Shown piece after piece: positions 51,943-61,325 of a DNA stretch of 64,000 bases (positions within the stretch are counted from its first letter, which is position 1; every line of letters starts with the position of its first letter). The DNA lies in the NCBI RefSeq assembly GCF_021129235.1, contig NZ_JAJOMA010000011.1, positions 186,001 through 250,000 on the forward strand, in the 5' to 3' direction. The notes beneath the pieces were generated by a model that ran no database searches, had not been told where the DNA came from, and saw nothing but the letters and a program-made list of their open reading frames with translations. Origin of the DNA: Kineosporia mesophila (lineage in GTDB: Bacteria > Actinomycetota > Actinomycetes > Actinomycetales > Kineosporiaceae). The position numbers and the translations under genes were made by a program.

Positions 51943-53013
51943 TCAGGGTGGCTCGAGGCGATCTAGCGCTGACTGCGCCCGCTCCAGCGCCTTACCGGCG
52001 TCTTTCAGTCGCCGCTCCTGACGATTCACATCGCGCTCGGCATGGGACGTGCGGCGATCACCTGCGTCGAGCTGTCGTCTCACGGCCACCACCTCGGCCT
52101 GTAGCTCTTCGAGTCTGGTCTGGAGGGTGCTCTGCTCCGACGTCGCGTCGGTGAGTTCCTGTTCCTTCTGCCGCAGCTCCGCCTCGGCCTCGGCGACCTC
52201 GGACCGGGTGGTCGAGACCAGTTCCTCGGCCCGGGTGCGGCGGGCGGTCTGTTGCTCGGTCTTCTGGTCGGCCTGCTGGTCCGCCTCCCTGTCTGCCGGC
52301 CGTTCGGCTCGGCTCCGGGGCTCCTTCCGGACGGCTGGGTCACGGAGTTTCGTGTCGCTCCGCCTCATGCCGCCGGATCGACCGGCAGTCTCCTTCGTGC
52401 CGTCGGTGTCGGTGTCGGTGTCGGTGTTGCTGTCGGTGTCCCGGGCCCGGTACGGAAGCACCACGCTGAGCGGGGTGGCCGTGGCCTCGGTGATGTCGAC
52501 CTCGCCGAAGCCCGCGTACGTGAGTGCGCGGGTGAGGCGGCCGGACATCACGGCCCGGGAGGCCTGCTCGTCGGCCACCGCGGCGCTGAGGGTGTTTTCC
52601 AGTTCCCGGCGCACGGCCGCGCTGACCGTCTGCCCGGCGTTGTCGGCCACCCGGTCGGCGTGACGGACCAGCGCGGCGATGAGCTGGTGCCGTTTCTTCG
52701 ACAGCTCACGCATGCGGGGTGCGTCGAGCGCGGCCTGGGCCTCCCGCAGTTCCTGGCCCAGGTGCTCGAGGCGATCGATGTCGTCACCGGAGCCCCGTCC
52801 GTCCCGTCCCTGCTGTCCGCCCCGTTCACCTCGGGCCAGCTGATTGACCAGCCAGGCCGAGGTGGTGGGCCGGCGCAGTCCACCGATCGCCTTCGCGGTG
52901 ACCGTGTCACCGTTCGTGCGGGCGGCGGCGGCCAGACGCGTGCGCTCGGCGGTGAACAGGCCCGGCTCGACCGCGTAGAGCTCGTCCGTGGCCTCCTCGA
53001 GAGGGAGGCTCAC
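51943..53013 (-). CDS. Coiled-coil protein overlapping the sigma factor gene
   Basis: A 356-residue protein common in Actinobacteria without assigned function. The N-terminus LPLEEATDELYAVEPGLFTAERTRLAAAARTNGDTV and GLRRPTTSAWLVNQLARGE match that group. The middle has a Thr/Asp repeat (TDTDTDTDG) from hexamer repeats at about 52404-52440, and the C-terminal 130 residues are a long charged coiled coil (LREKEQELTDATSEQSTLQ-type heptads). GTG 53013 overlaps the sigma-factor stop by four bases. No membrane helix or catalytic motif is present. Confidence 0.75.
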   Translation of the reverse strand: MSLPLEEATDELYAVEPGLFTAERTRLAAAARTNGDTVTAKAIGGLRRPTTSAWLVNQLARGERGGQQGRDGRGSGDDIDRLEHLGQELREAQAALDAPRMRELSKKRHQLIAALVRHADRVADNAGQTVSAAVRRELENTLSAAVADEQASRAVMSGRLTRALTYAGFGEVDITEATATPLSVVLPYRARDTDSNTDTDTDTDGTKETAGRSGGMRRSDTKLRDPAVRKEPRSRAERPADREADQQADQKTEQQTARRTRAEELVSTTRSEVAEAEAELRQKEQELTDATSEQSTLQTRLEELQAEVVAVRRQLDAGDRRTSHAERDVNRQERRLKDAGKALERAQSALDRLEPP

Positions 53014-54023
53014 CCCAGACGGTCCGGCAGGCCGAAGTACGGGAACAGGGCGGGCGTGTCCAGGAAGAAGGTCATGTCGGTGATGCGGCCATCGACGACC
53101 TGCAGCACCTGCAGGCTCCACGGTTTCCAGCCGCCGTCGGGGGCGACGCGGTACTGGGCGAACGCGGGCATCCCGTTGGCCGAGGTGACCACGAGCCGGG
53201 AGCCCCGGCACTCGTAACCGGGCCCGGTCATCCAGGCGATGATCTCTTGCGGGCCGCTCAGCCACAGGTTCAGCGGCGGCATCGACATGGTCGCGTCTTC
53301 GTGCAGCAGGGCCACCAGGCCCTCCATGTCGTAGTTCTCGAAGACCTGGAGATACCGCTGGAGCAGATCGGCGGCTTCACCGTCGGTGGTGCCGGCCGTC
53401 GCCTTCGCGAGCGCTTCTTCCGGGGTGGTGCCGTCGGTGGCGAGCGTCGCGCGGGCCCGTTGCAGGGCGCTGTTCACCGAGGCGACGGACGTGTCGAGCA
53501 ACTCGGCCACCTCGGCGGCCCGCCACTGCAGCACCTCGCGCAGGATCAGCACCACCCGCTGCCGCGGCGGCAGGTTCTGCAGCAGGGCGATGAAGGCCAG
53601 TTGCACGGTCTCGCGTTGCACCGCGGCCTCGGCCGGGTCGGCGGTGCCTGTGAGTATCCGGCCGTCCGGGATCGGCTGGATCCAGGTGGCCTCGCCGAGC
53701 GGCTCACCGATCACCACCTCGGCCGTCTTCTGGGAAGGGCCCAGATCCATCGGGAGAGCGCGGCGCTCGCGGCTCTTCAGCATGTCGAGGCAGACGTTGG
53801 TGGTGATGCGGTACATCCACGAGCGCAGGGCGGAACGACCTTCGAAACGGTCGAGCCCGCGCCAGCCCCGGATCATGGCCTCCTGCACGGCGTCTTCGGA
53901 CTCGAAGCCCGATCCGAGCATGCGGTAGGCATAGGCCGTGAGCTCGGTGCGGAACTGTTCCAGCTCGTGTGCCTGGGGCCCCTCGATCTCGAGAGCGTCC
54001 TTAGCGGTCCTGACCTCGCTCAT
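53010..54023 (-). CDS. ECF sigma factor with C-terminal SnoaL-like domain (SigG/SigX5-type)
   Basis: A 337-residue RNA polymerase sigma factor. Region 2 is EQFRTELTAYAYRMLGSGFESEDAVQEAMIRGWRGL and the DNA-contact helix FEGRSALRSWMYRITTNVCLDML. Region 4 is LPPRQRVVLILREVLQWRAAEVAELLDTSVASVNSALQRARATL. Residues 200-337 form a SnoaL-like domain (LLQRYLQVFENYDMEGLVALLHEDATMSMPPL), as in the SigG/SigX5 group, where such tails substitute for an anti-sigma partner. ATG 54023 is chosen; the upstream extension is an artefact. The coiled-coil gene overlaps it by four bases. Confidence 0.92.
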   Translation of the reverse strand: MSEVRTAKDALEIEGPQAHELEQFRTELTAYAYRMLGSGFESEDAVQEAMIRGWRGLDRFEGRSALRSWMYRITTNVCLDMLKSRERRALPMDLGPSQKTAEVVIGEPLGEATWIQPIPDGRILTGTADPAEAAVQRETVQLAFIALLQNLPPRQRVVLILREVLQWRAAEVAELLDTSVASVNSALQRARATLATDGTTPEEALAKATAGTTDGEAADLLQRYLQVFENYDMEGLVALLHEDATMSMPPLNLWLSGPQEIIAWMTGPGYECRGSRLVVTSANGMPAFAQYRVAPDGGWKPWSLQVLQVVDGRITDMTFFLDTPALFPYFGLPDRLG

Positions 54024-54295
54024 GCCGGCGTTCCCCTCCCAGACAACGGCCACGTCGTCGATCTGCCCGCAAGCGTAGGGGCGGCCACCGACAAACTTCC
54101 GGTCTTCGCCCCGGCCACCGGAAGCCGCGCGTCTCCTCGTCCATAATTCAGGGGGAACCACCCACCCGACCGGTACCGCCCCGCAGACGAAACCCCATTG
54201 TCAGTCGCGCTCTTTACCGGGCAGGGTTTCCGGGAGGGGCACGGGTGCCCGGCCGGCCCGGCGGTCCGTTCCCGGGGGATCACGGGAGGTAACAC

Positions 54296-54958
54296 ATGCA
54301 GACGGAGTCTCCGGCCGAGCCGGCGGGTATGACCGAGGTGACCAGCGTCGAGGCGCTGCGCGAGGTGGTCGGCACGCCGATCCAGCGGGTGGCGGACAAG
54401 GTGATGACCCGTCTGGAACAGCCGCACCGGGAGTGGCTGGCCGCGTCCCCGTTCCTTCTGCTGGCGACGTCCGCGGCCGACGGGTCGTGCGACGTCTCGC
54501 CGAAGGGCGACCCGGCCGGCTTCGTCCAGGTCCTCGACGACACCACCATCGTCATGCCCGAACGAGCGGGAAACCGCCGCGTCGACGGCTACCTGAATAT
54601 CCTGAGCAACCCTCAGGCCGGACTGCTGTTCATGATCCCCGGCCGGACGGACACGCTCCGGATCAACGGGCGGGCACGAATCGTCAGTGACGCGCCTTTC
54701 TTCGACCGGATGGTGGTCAAGGGGCACCGCCCGGTGCTGGCTCTGGTGCTGTCCGTCGAAGAGGTGTTCTTCCACTGTGCCAAGGCGTTCATGCGCTCCG
54801 AACTCTGGAACCAGGAGACGTGGGACCCCGATCACGTGCCGTCACGCGCGAAGATCGCCCACCGGATGGAACGGCAGGACCAGACGCTGGCCGAGGTCGA
54901 GTCCTACTACTCGTCCGCGAGTTACGCGAAGGGTCTGTATCCGGTGGACCAGGAGTGA
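54296..54958 (+). CDS. PPOX-class FMN-dependent flavoprotein (MSMEG_1061-type)
   Basis: A 220-residue protein with the pyridoxamine-phosphate-oxidase fold: AASPFLLLATSAADGSCDVSPKGDPAGFVQVLDDTTIVMPE, NRRVDGYLNILSNPQAGLLFMIPGRTDTLRINGRARIV, then VLALVLSVEEVFFHCAKAFMRSELWN. These segments form the split-barrel FMN site, and the C-terminal HCAKAFMRS matches the MSMEG_1061 subgroup. Reaction unknown; related proteins reduce or oxidise small molecules with F420 or FMN. It is transcribed alone. Confidence 0.88.
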   Translation: MQTESPAEPAGMTEVTSVEALREVVGTPIQRVADKVMTRLEQPHREWLAASPFLLLATSAADGSCDVSPKGDPAGFVQVLDDTTIVMPERAGNRRVDGYLNILSNPQAGLLFMIPGRTDTLRINGRARIVSDAPFFDRMVVKGHRPVLALVLSVEEVFFHCAKAFMRSELWNQETWDPDHVPSRAKIAHRMERQDQTLAEVESYYSSASYAKGLYPVDQE

Positions 54959-54972
54959 CCTCAGTTGGTCCT

Positions 54973-55016
54973 ACCCTGTGGCAAGTGGTATAAATCACAC
55001 TTGTTGCCGGTGGGGT
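54973..55016. other. AT-rich region with an interrupted inverted repeat
   Basis: ACCCTGTGGCAAGTG (54973-54987) is followed by the AT-rich spacer GTATAAATCA and a nearly complementary CACTTGTTGCCGGTGGGGT (54998-55016). A hairpin with small bulges is possible. It may be the flavoprotein gene's terminator or a promoter element; no U-run follows. Confidence 0.35.
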
Positions 55017-55186
55017 AAATAGCTCTATGTGGCAGGATTCAGCACGAAATCCTGTCACGGGTCCGGCGCGCAATCCGATGGACCGGGGGCCGCTGAAAAG
55101 CTTTGCCTCGGTCGGTCACGTTTGCTCCCGTAAAATCAAGCTGGGTCGACGATCAGCGCGCCGAAGTGCCGGGATGGGGCAAATCT

Positions 55187-56362
55187 GTGGAGAGCACTGA
55201 GACGGCATCCGCGCCGTCCTTTCCGCGACCACGTGTTTCGGGTGAGGGTCTGGAGATCAGGCGGCTGCTCCGGCTGGCCCGCGTGCACCTGGGCATGGAG
55301 TTCGCCGCCGTGATCGAGGTCCTCGATGAGCACGTGGCTCTGCGGGCCGTCGACTGCGGTCAGACGACACTGAATTTTCTGCTCGACCACCGCACACCCA
55401 TCGAGGGCACATACACCCAGCACATCCTCGCGGGCACGCTCCCGACTCATCTGGCCGACACCCACTGGCATCCGGTCAGTCGCGACCTGCCCACCACCCG
55501 GATCCACGGGGTCGGTTCCTACGCGGCCATCCCCATCGGCAGCCGGGCGCTGCTGGTCTGTGCCAGCGGTGTGAGCAAGCCGGGGCTGGACGAGCGCGCC
55601 ACGCAGTTCCTCGGTCTGCTCGCAGAGGTGATGGGCGAGCAGTTGCGCCGCGCCCAGATCGGCGAGTCCGGGCGCATTCACGAGGCACTCGACGGCAGCC
55701 GGTTCCGCATGGTGTACCAGCCGATCGTCGACCTGATGAACGGTGGCGTCGTCGGCTACGAGGCGCTCGCCCGGTTCGATGACCCCGGATTCCCTACTCC
55801 CGCACATGCTTTCGAGGCAGCGATGCGGGCCGGGGTGGGGGTTCAGCTGGAGCTGCTGACCATGCGGTCGGCCTTGCTGCAACTGCCCGCGGTTCCCGGT
55901 GGCGGCCGTCTGAACGTCAACCTGTCCGCCGAGGCCCTGATGACGCCGAGCGTCGTCGACGTCTTGCTGCGCCACGCCCATTACCCGCTCAGCGTGGAGA
56001 TCACCGAGCACACCCAGGTGCGGGACTACGCTCTGCTTGCCCAGCCGCTCGGCGTGCTGCGGAAGGCCGGGGTGGAGATCGTCGTCGACGATGCCGGGGC
56101 GGGCTTCGCCAACTTCGTCCATCTGCTGAAGTTGCGGCCCTCGGTGATCAAGCTCGACATCGAGATCGTCCGTGGTGTCGACCTGGACCCGATGCGGCTC
56201 GCTCTCACCCGCAGCCTCGTCGGTTTCGCCGAGGAGGCGAAGGTGTCGCTGGTGGCGGAGGGCATCGAGACCGACGGTGAACTACAGACCCTGCGTGCGC
56301 TGGGCGTGGGGTTCGGCCAGGGATTCATCGTCGGGCGGCCCGCGGATCTTCCGGCTGCCTGA
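55187..56362 (+). CDS. GAF-EAL cyclic-di-GMP phosphodiesterase
   Basis: A 391-residue soluble protein. A GAF domain covers residues 20-165 (RLLRLARVHLGMEFAAVIEVLDEHVALRAVD, GVGSYAAIPIGSRALLVCASG). The EAL domain covers 170-391 with all expected catalytic positions visible: GYEALARF, LNVNLSAEAL, LSVEITEHTQ, IVVDDAGAGFANF, VIKLDIEIVRG, LVAEGIETDGELQ, GFGQGFIVGRP. It should hydrolyse c-di-GMP to pGpG. GTG 55187 is preferred over the ORF start at 55103. It is convergent with the GGDEF gene, 46 bases apart. Confidence 0.92.
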   Translation: MESTETASAPSFPRPRVSGEGLEIRRLLRLARVHLGMEFAAVIEVLDEHVALRAVDCGQTTLNFLLDHRTPIEGTYTQHILAGTLPTHLADTHWHPVSRDLPTTRIHGVGSYAAIPIGSRALLVCASGVSKPGLDERATQFLGLLAEVMGEQLRRAQIGESGRIHEALDGSRFRMVYQPIVDLMNGGVVGYEALARFDDPGFPTPAHAFEAAMRAGVGVQLELLTMRSALLQLPAVPGGGRLNVNLSAEALMTPSVVDVLLRHAHYPLSVEITEHTQVRDYALLAQPLGVLRKAGVEIVVDDAGAGFANFVHLLKLRPSVIKLDIEIVRGVDLDPMRLALTRSLVGFAEEAKVSLVAEGIETDGELQTLRALGVGFGQGFIVGRPADLPAA

Positions 56363-56388
56363 GGACGCCGTTGTCGGCGGTCGTCCTC
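56361..56388. terminator. Possible bidirectional hairpin between convergent EAL and GGDEF genes
   Basis: GAGGAC ... GCCG-TTGT-CGGC ... GTCCTC forms an imperfect stem just after the EAL stop. There is no clear U-run, so this is a low-confidence terminator for both genes. Confidence 0.4.
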
Positions 56389-56408
56389 GGGTCGCCTCAG
56401 TCGTCGGT

Positions 56409-57626
56409 CTAGTTGTCGACGAGGGACGTCGACAGCACGGCGGTCCGGCTCGCCCGGCGCTTCGCCTCGTACTGGGCCTGGTCGGCGGCGCGGAACAGGT
56501 CGGTCGCGGTCAGGTGCGGCCAGGCCTGCGTGGTGCTGGCCACGCCGCAGGACACCCCGGCCCCCGCCAGCAGGTTCGCGGCCGAGGCGCAGAGCGCGTC
56601 GGCACACGACAGCACCGCCTCGACCGAGTGGTTCGGCACCAGGACGACGAACTCGTCCCCGCCGACCCGGGCGGTCATGCTGCCGATCAGCGGGGAGAAA
56701 TGCTGCACCATGAGCCGGGCCACGGAGGTCAGCAACTGGTCGCCGGCAGCGTGGCCGGCGGTGTCGTTGACCCTCTTCAGACCGTTCACGTCGACCGCGA
56801 CCGCCGAGACCCGGCGGGCCGGGGTGTCGGTACCGGACCGGTTGCGTCCACGGGGGTCGGGCAGCTGGCCCAGGTCGGTCAGGTGGCCGGGGCCTTCGGT
56901 GCGCAGCGACCGCCGGTGCTGGAGCGCCACCTCGGCGGCGTCGTCGAGGGCACGGCGGTTGGCCAGGCCGGTCAGGGGGTCGTGGAAGGCGAGTTGTTCG
57001 AGGGCCTCGAAATGGATCGCCCGGGACAGGGCTCCCGCGAGGATCGCGCACAGGGCCTCGGTGTAGGCCAGGTCGAGTGCCGAGAAATGGGTGAGCGGCG
57101 TGCCCCGCGTGGCGTAGAACTCGCCCCACAGCTGGCCGTCGACGATGAGCGGCGCGGCCAGTGCGGTGCGCTTGCCCAGTCGCTGCAGCAGAGCCACCTC
57201 CGTCGGGTCGCTCAGCGGGTCGTCCACGTCGGTGACCCAGACCTTGAGGTCGGAGAGCACCGCGCGGGCCTGGGGATAGTCGTCGAAGTGATAGGTCTCC
57301 TCGGCGGGCCAGCGTTCCTCGTCCGGAGCCAGGTCGCCGACGTTGATCAGGGTCTCCAGCGTGCTGGTGCCCGGCTGCAGGCGGCTGATCGAGATGCTGC
57401 TGGCGCCGAGAGCGGCCAGAGCCGACTCGCTGGCCAGTTCCAGCATCTGTTTCAGGCGGATGGACAGACCGAGAGCGCGCGCGACCGTGGCGAGGCTCTG
57501 GATCCTCGCTGTCGCCGCCTCGTCGGACCTGGTAGTTGCTTCGTCGGATCGTGATGGCACGGTTGTCCGTCGGGAGTCGGTCAGGGCATTTCGCCCCGAG
57601 TTCGGCACAGGAGGAGATGATGTCAT
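56409..57626 (-). CDS. GAF-GGDEF diguanylate cyclase
   Basis: A 405-residue protein. The N-terminus is disordered, then a GAF domain (residues 45-215; QMLELASESALAALGASSISISRL, KRTALAAPLIVDGQLWGEFYA). The GGDEF domain has FHDPLTGLANRRALDD, VSAVAVDVNGLKRVNDTAGHAAGDQLL, and intact RVGGDEFVVLVP, so cyclase activity is expected. No I-site RxxD is seen in the usual position five residues before GGDEF. ATG 57626 is used. It is paired convergently with a GAF-EAL gene, so the two likely set local c-di-GMP levels in opposite directions. Confidence 0.92.
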   Translation of the reverse strand: MTSSPPVPNSGRNALTDSRRTTVPSRSDEATTRSDEAATARIQSLATVARALGLSIRLKQMLELASESALAALGASSISISRLQPGTSTLETLINVGDLAPDEERWPAEETYHFDDYPQARAVLSDLKVWVTDVDDPLSDPTEVALLQRLGKRTALAAPLIVDGQLWGEFYATRGTPLTHFSALDLAYTEALCAILAGALSRAIHFEALEQLAFHDPLTGLANRRALDDAAEVALQHRRSLRTEGPGHLTDLGQLPDPRGRNRSGTDTPARRVSAVAVDVNGLKRVNDTAGHAAGDQLLTSVARLMVQHFSPLIGSMTARVGGDEFVVLVPNHSVEAVLSCADALCASAANLLAGAGVSCGVASTTQAWPHLTATDLFRAADQAQYEAKRRASRTAVLSTSLVDN

Positions 57627-57883
57627 CGTTCGGTGGCCGTTGACCTTGAGTCGCCGATCAGCAACCCAGATCGCTCGAAGTCGGGCACAATGCCGCACGT
57701 CGGGAGTTGTCGCACACGGCCCGATGACGCCCGGTCCGACCAGGGCGTTGCAAATTGCGCACGAACGATTGCGGAACGTGCCCGATCGGCTGGATTCGCT
57801 ACGTGCCCCGTTCAGGGGGCTGGAGGTTAGGGAGTGGCCCGGGAGCTGACGTGAAGCCACACTCCCGGGGCGGGTGGTGCTGG

Positions 57884-57956
57884 TGCGCCCGGCAGGATTT
57901 GAACCTGCGACCGACAGATTAGAAGTCTGTTGCTCTATCCGCTGAGCTACGAGCGC
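57884..57956 (-). tRNA. tRNA-Arg(UCU)
   Basis: Reverse strand: GCGCTCG/CGGGCGC acceptor stem with one U-G pair, TAGCTCAGCGGATAGAGC D arm, ACAGA/TCTGT anticodon stem enclosing CTTCTAA (anticodon UCU, codon AGA), T arm GCAGGTTCAAATCCTGC, discriminator A. CCA is not encoded. Confidence 0.95.
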
Positions 57957-58398
57957 GGGTGGGGGCTCGCTACCGATGGCGCCGCTGTCCGCAACGCCTC
58001 GTTCGCTGACCCCCGAACGCGATGATACCGGCGCGTCGGGTCTGATGAAGGGAATATGGAATGTCCGCGTCGACGGGCAACGGGTAAAAGGTGCGAACCG
58101 TACTTTTGGCTGGTCGATGCGTTGTGGGAGATTGGCCTGCATATTCATGAAGCGGTGACGAAGAGTGCGTGAATGAATGCAAAGAGTTTATCCGCGCGTT
58201 CATTCTCGTTGAATCACCGTGACCTGGATCTCGCCATGCACCCATTCGAAGGTATCGGCGTGGGTTGGCGGTGTTCAGGGCGGTGAAGCAGTAAACATAG
58301 GTGCGGAGACCGGGTCGTTGTGGCCCTTCCTCGCGCATTGAACAATTAGTAATCTTTGGTCGACGGAACGTATTGAATTCGCTCGTCCGTACGGCGAC
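57957..58398. other. Gene-poor stretch, 442 bases
   Basis: No convincing gene. AT-rich relative to neighbours. The frame at 57976-58158 has no motifs. A GAATGAA ... TTCATTC inverted repeat lies near 58170-58205. This region may hold the promoters of tRNA-Arg or the GTPase operon. Confidence 0.5.
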
Positions 58399-61212
58399 GT
58401 GGCGGAGGATGACAGGGAGGTGGACGGCGCTGTGAGCCCGGCAGGAGATGGCCGCCGCACGAAGGACGACGGTGCCGACGGTGTCGGGGGACGGCCCGCC
58501 GCCACCGGGTCGATTCCGGTCGCCCCCATGGGGATGCCCGGCGAGGCAGGCCCGTTGCCTCGTGGCGCAAGAACTTTCGCTCCTACTGGATTTCCGGGTG
58601 GCGCTGTGTGGCCTCGTGTTTCTGAAGCAGGTGTTCCTGACCAGGATGGTGTCGTGACCGATTCCGGATCGACCGCCCCGGCCCCGGAAGGTGTCCCGGC
58701 CGAGGGAGCACCGGATTCCCCGGCCGGCCCACCGGCTCGTGTCGCAGCACCTCCGGTCCCGATGGGAACGTTCGCGTCGGCCGGCCGCAGTGGCCGTTCC
58801 GAAGACGTTGCGCCTGCTCTGCCCCCGGTCATGTCCCGGGTTCCGGCAGCGGCCGCGCCGGGGGGCCCGTCCCCGGAAACCCGTACCGGAACCGTTGCTC
58901 CCGTGGCCGCCGTCCCGGCTGACCCGGCAGCCCCGGTCCCGCCCGTCGCGGACGCCGAGACCGAGCCGGTGACGGGCATCTGGTTCGCCCCGGCCATCGG
59001 CCGCCGCCACGGCGACCCGGCCGAGCCCGGGAGCTACCCCACCGACGGGCCTGAGCCGTTCGCCGGATCCGAGGCGTCCGGCGCCGGTGGTCCGGGCACG
59101 CTTGCTCCCGGAGCGCCCCGCGGGGATGCTCCCGCGGTGGCGGCCCCGATGGTCTCCGCTCCCGTGGTGCCTGCCGCCGCCGGTTCCTCCTCTGCCGCGC
59201 AACGTTCCGCCGATTCCCGGGGGGACGGGGCGGCTTCTGCCGCGGTGGCCTCGGCCGATTCCGGCCGGGCCCCGAGGTCTGCCGGTGCGTCGTCGGGAAG
59301 TGTGCGCGTGGGAGCCTCCGGCGCCGGATCCGGCAAGGTTCCCGGGGGAGCCGGCCGGGGCGCGGCCGGGCGTGGATCGGGTGGCGACAAGGGAAACGGC
59401 CCGGGTGCTGGTAATTCCCCGCTGCCCAAGCGGCTGGCCGCGGTCGAGCGGCTCCGCACCCAGGTGGCCACGCTGTCGCTGACGCTCGATGTGGAGGGCG
59501 CCGCCGCGGTCCGGAAGGAACGCGAGGACCTCCTCAGCCAGCTCGACGACTACATCCTGCCGCGACTGCAGCGCCCGGACGCCCCGGCCCTGGCCGTCAT
59601 CGGCGGCTCGACCGGGGCGGGGAAATCCACCCTGACCAACTCGATCGTGGGCCGTGAGGTCACCCGTTCCGGTGTGCTGCGCCCGACGACGCGCTCGCCG
59701 GTCCTGGTGCACCACCCCATCGACTCGGGCGCGTTCCTCTCCCAGCGCATCCTGCCGCGGCTGACTCGTGTCACCTCGGAGGCCGCGGAGCCGCTTCAGC
59801 CGATCGATCCGAACGCCCCGCGCATTACCGGTCTTCGGCTCGTGCCGTACGACGGCCTGGCCCCCGGACTCGCGCTGCTGGACGCCCCGGACATCGACAG
59901 CCTGGTGGAGACCAACCGCGACCTCGCGGTACAGCTGCTCCAGGCCGCCGACCTGTGGATCTTCGTGACCACGGCGGCCCGGTACGCCGACGCCATGCCC
60001 TGGGAGATGCTCAAGCAGGCCGCCGACCGGGGTGCCGCCATCGCGGTCGTGCTCGACCGGGTGCCGCCGGAGGCACTGCAGGAGCTCCGTATCCACCTGG
60101 CCACCAAGCTGCGTGACCGGGGACTCGGCGGTGCGGCGCTGTTCACCGTGCCGGAGGCAGCCCTGGAGAACGGCTTCCTGCCGGTCGACACGGTGAAGCC
60201 GCTGCGTGACTGGCTGCGCCGGATCGCCGGCGACGACCGCTCGCGCTCGGTCGTCGTGGAGCGCACGCTGAACGGCGCGCTGCGCAGTCTCCCGGCCCGC
60301 GCCCGCACTCTGGCGAAAGCCGCTGCGGCTCAGGCGGACGGCTGGTCGCAGCTGTACGAGGAGATCGACGGCGTGATGATCCCGGCGCGCTTTGCGATGC
60401 TGGACGGGCTCGCCGACGGGTCGCTGATGAGTGGGCAGGTGCTCTCGCACTGGCAGGAGTTCATCGCCCGCGGTGACCTGGCCTCCCGCCTGGGTGGGAC
60501 GACGACGAACCGGGCTCAGCGACTGGGCGCCGCACTCACTCAGCCGGACCAGGACGAGGCGTCGCTGGCCACCACGATCGGTGAGGCCGTCACCGCGTCC
60601 GTGCAGCACTCGGTGCGCACGGCCATGGAGCAGGTGCTCGCCACGTGGCGCGGGCACACCTACGGAGTGAGCCTGCTCACGGCCCGCGGGCACCAGGTGG
60701 CGCCCGCGGATCCGGAGAAGCTGCTGGCCAAGCCGGTCGGTGAGTGGCGTGAGAAGGTCACGCAGCGAACGACCGAGGCGCTGGCCAAGGCTCGCCGGGA
60801 ACGGCCCGACCTGAAGGTCGACGAGCAGGCCGTGATCGACGTGGTCTTCGCCCTCGCCGTCACGCCGGACGCAGGTCACGACGCCTCCGGCAAAACCGTG
60901 GCCAAGAAGGTGCGGGTCCGGGCCGGGCTGAGGGCCGGCGCGTCGGAGACCGCCGAGTCCACTGACGTGGAAGCTCCTGCCGGTACCCCGGGATCGACGG
61001 TGGGCGCTCGCCTGGCCGTCGAGGAACTGCTGGGGGAGGACGTCCTGAGGTCGATTCTCGAGGCGGCCCGCACCGATCTGGTCATGAGGTCGGCCACCGT
61101 GATCGACGATGAGCGGCTGCGGCTGGAGCGGGTGCTGGAGAACCCTGAGGACCTCGGCCTGCGGGTCGGTGCCCTCCTGGATGCCGCATCCGCGGTGAAC
61201 ATCGCGGAATGA
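58399..61212 (+). CDS. Dynamin-like GTPase with long disordered N-terminus
   Basis: A 937-residue protein. The first 345 residues are Ala/Pro/Gly-rich and disordered. The GTPase domain has the Walker A/G1 ALAVIGGSTGAGKSTLTNSI (about 413-432), a switch-like Thr (RPTTRSPVLVHH), and G3 LLDAPDIDSLVETN; the usual TKxD motif is replaced by VVLDRVPPEAL. Helices dominate the C-terminal 400 residues with no membrane segment. It is followed by a second GTPase with membrane helices, the arrangement expected of bacterial dynamins such as Streptomyces DynA/DynB. GTG 58399 is the frame start; an internal GTG is possible. Confidence 0.82.
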   Translation: MAEDDREVDGAVSPAGDGRRTKDDGADGVGGRPAATGSIPVAPMGMPGEAGPLPRGARTFAPTGFPGGAVWPRVSEAGVPDQDGVVTDSGSTAPAPEGVPAEGAPDSPAGPPARVAAPPVPMGTFASAGRSGRSEDVAPALPPVMSRVPAAAAPGGPSPETRTGTVAPVAAVPADPAAPVPPVADAETEPVTGIWFAPAIGRRHGDPAEPGSYPTDGPEPFAGSEASGAGGPGTLAPGAPRGDAPAVAAPMVSAPVVPAAAGSSSAAQRSADSRGDGAASAAVASADSGRAPRSAGASSGSVRVGASGAGSGKVPGGAGRGAAGRGSGGDKGNGPGAGNSPLPKRLAAVERLRTQVATLSLTLDVEGAAAVRKEREDLLSQLDDYILPRLQRPDAPALAVIGGSTGAGKSTLTNSIVGREVTRSGVLRPTTRSPVLVHHPIDSGAFLSQRILPRLTRVTSEAAEPLQPIDPNAPRITGLRLVPYDGLAPGLALLDAPDIDSLVETNRDLAVQLLQAADLWIFVTTAARYADAMPWEMLKQAADRGAAIAVVLDRVPPEALQELRIHLATKLRDRGLGGAALFTVPEAALENGFLPVDTVKPLRDWLRRIAGDDRSRSVVVERTLNGALRSLPARARTLAKAAAAQADGWSQLYEEIDGVMIPARFAMLDGLADGSLMSGQVLSHWQEFIARGDLASRLGGTTTNRAQRLGAALTQPDQDEASLATTIGEAVTASVQHSVRTAMEQVLATWRGHTYGVSLLTARGHQVAPADPEKLLAKPVGEWREKVTQRTTEALAKARRERPDLKVDEQAVIDVVFALAVTPDAGHDASGKTVAKKVRVRAGLRAGASETAESTDVEAPAGTPGSTVGARLAVEELLGEDVLRSILEAARTDLVMRSATVIDDERLRLERVLENPEDLGLRVGALLDAASAVNIAE

Positions 61213-61325
61213 GCTCTACCCTGAAGCCACATGAATACTGACGTATGCCGCTCCCGGGCGGCAGCAGCTGCCGGGACACCCCCGAGAACGTCAGGACCGA
61301 TGACTCGAAAGGACGGCGAGGCCAG

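Noticed and set aside
57976-58158. 60-codon forward frame after tRNA-Arg
   Set aside because: No ribosome site or motif; composition of the gap is AT-rich and noncoding-like.
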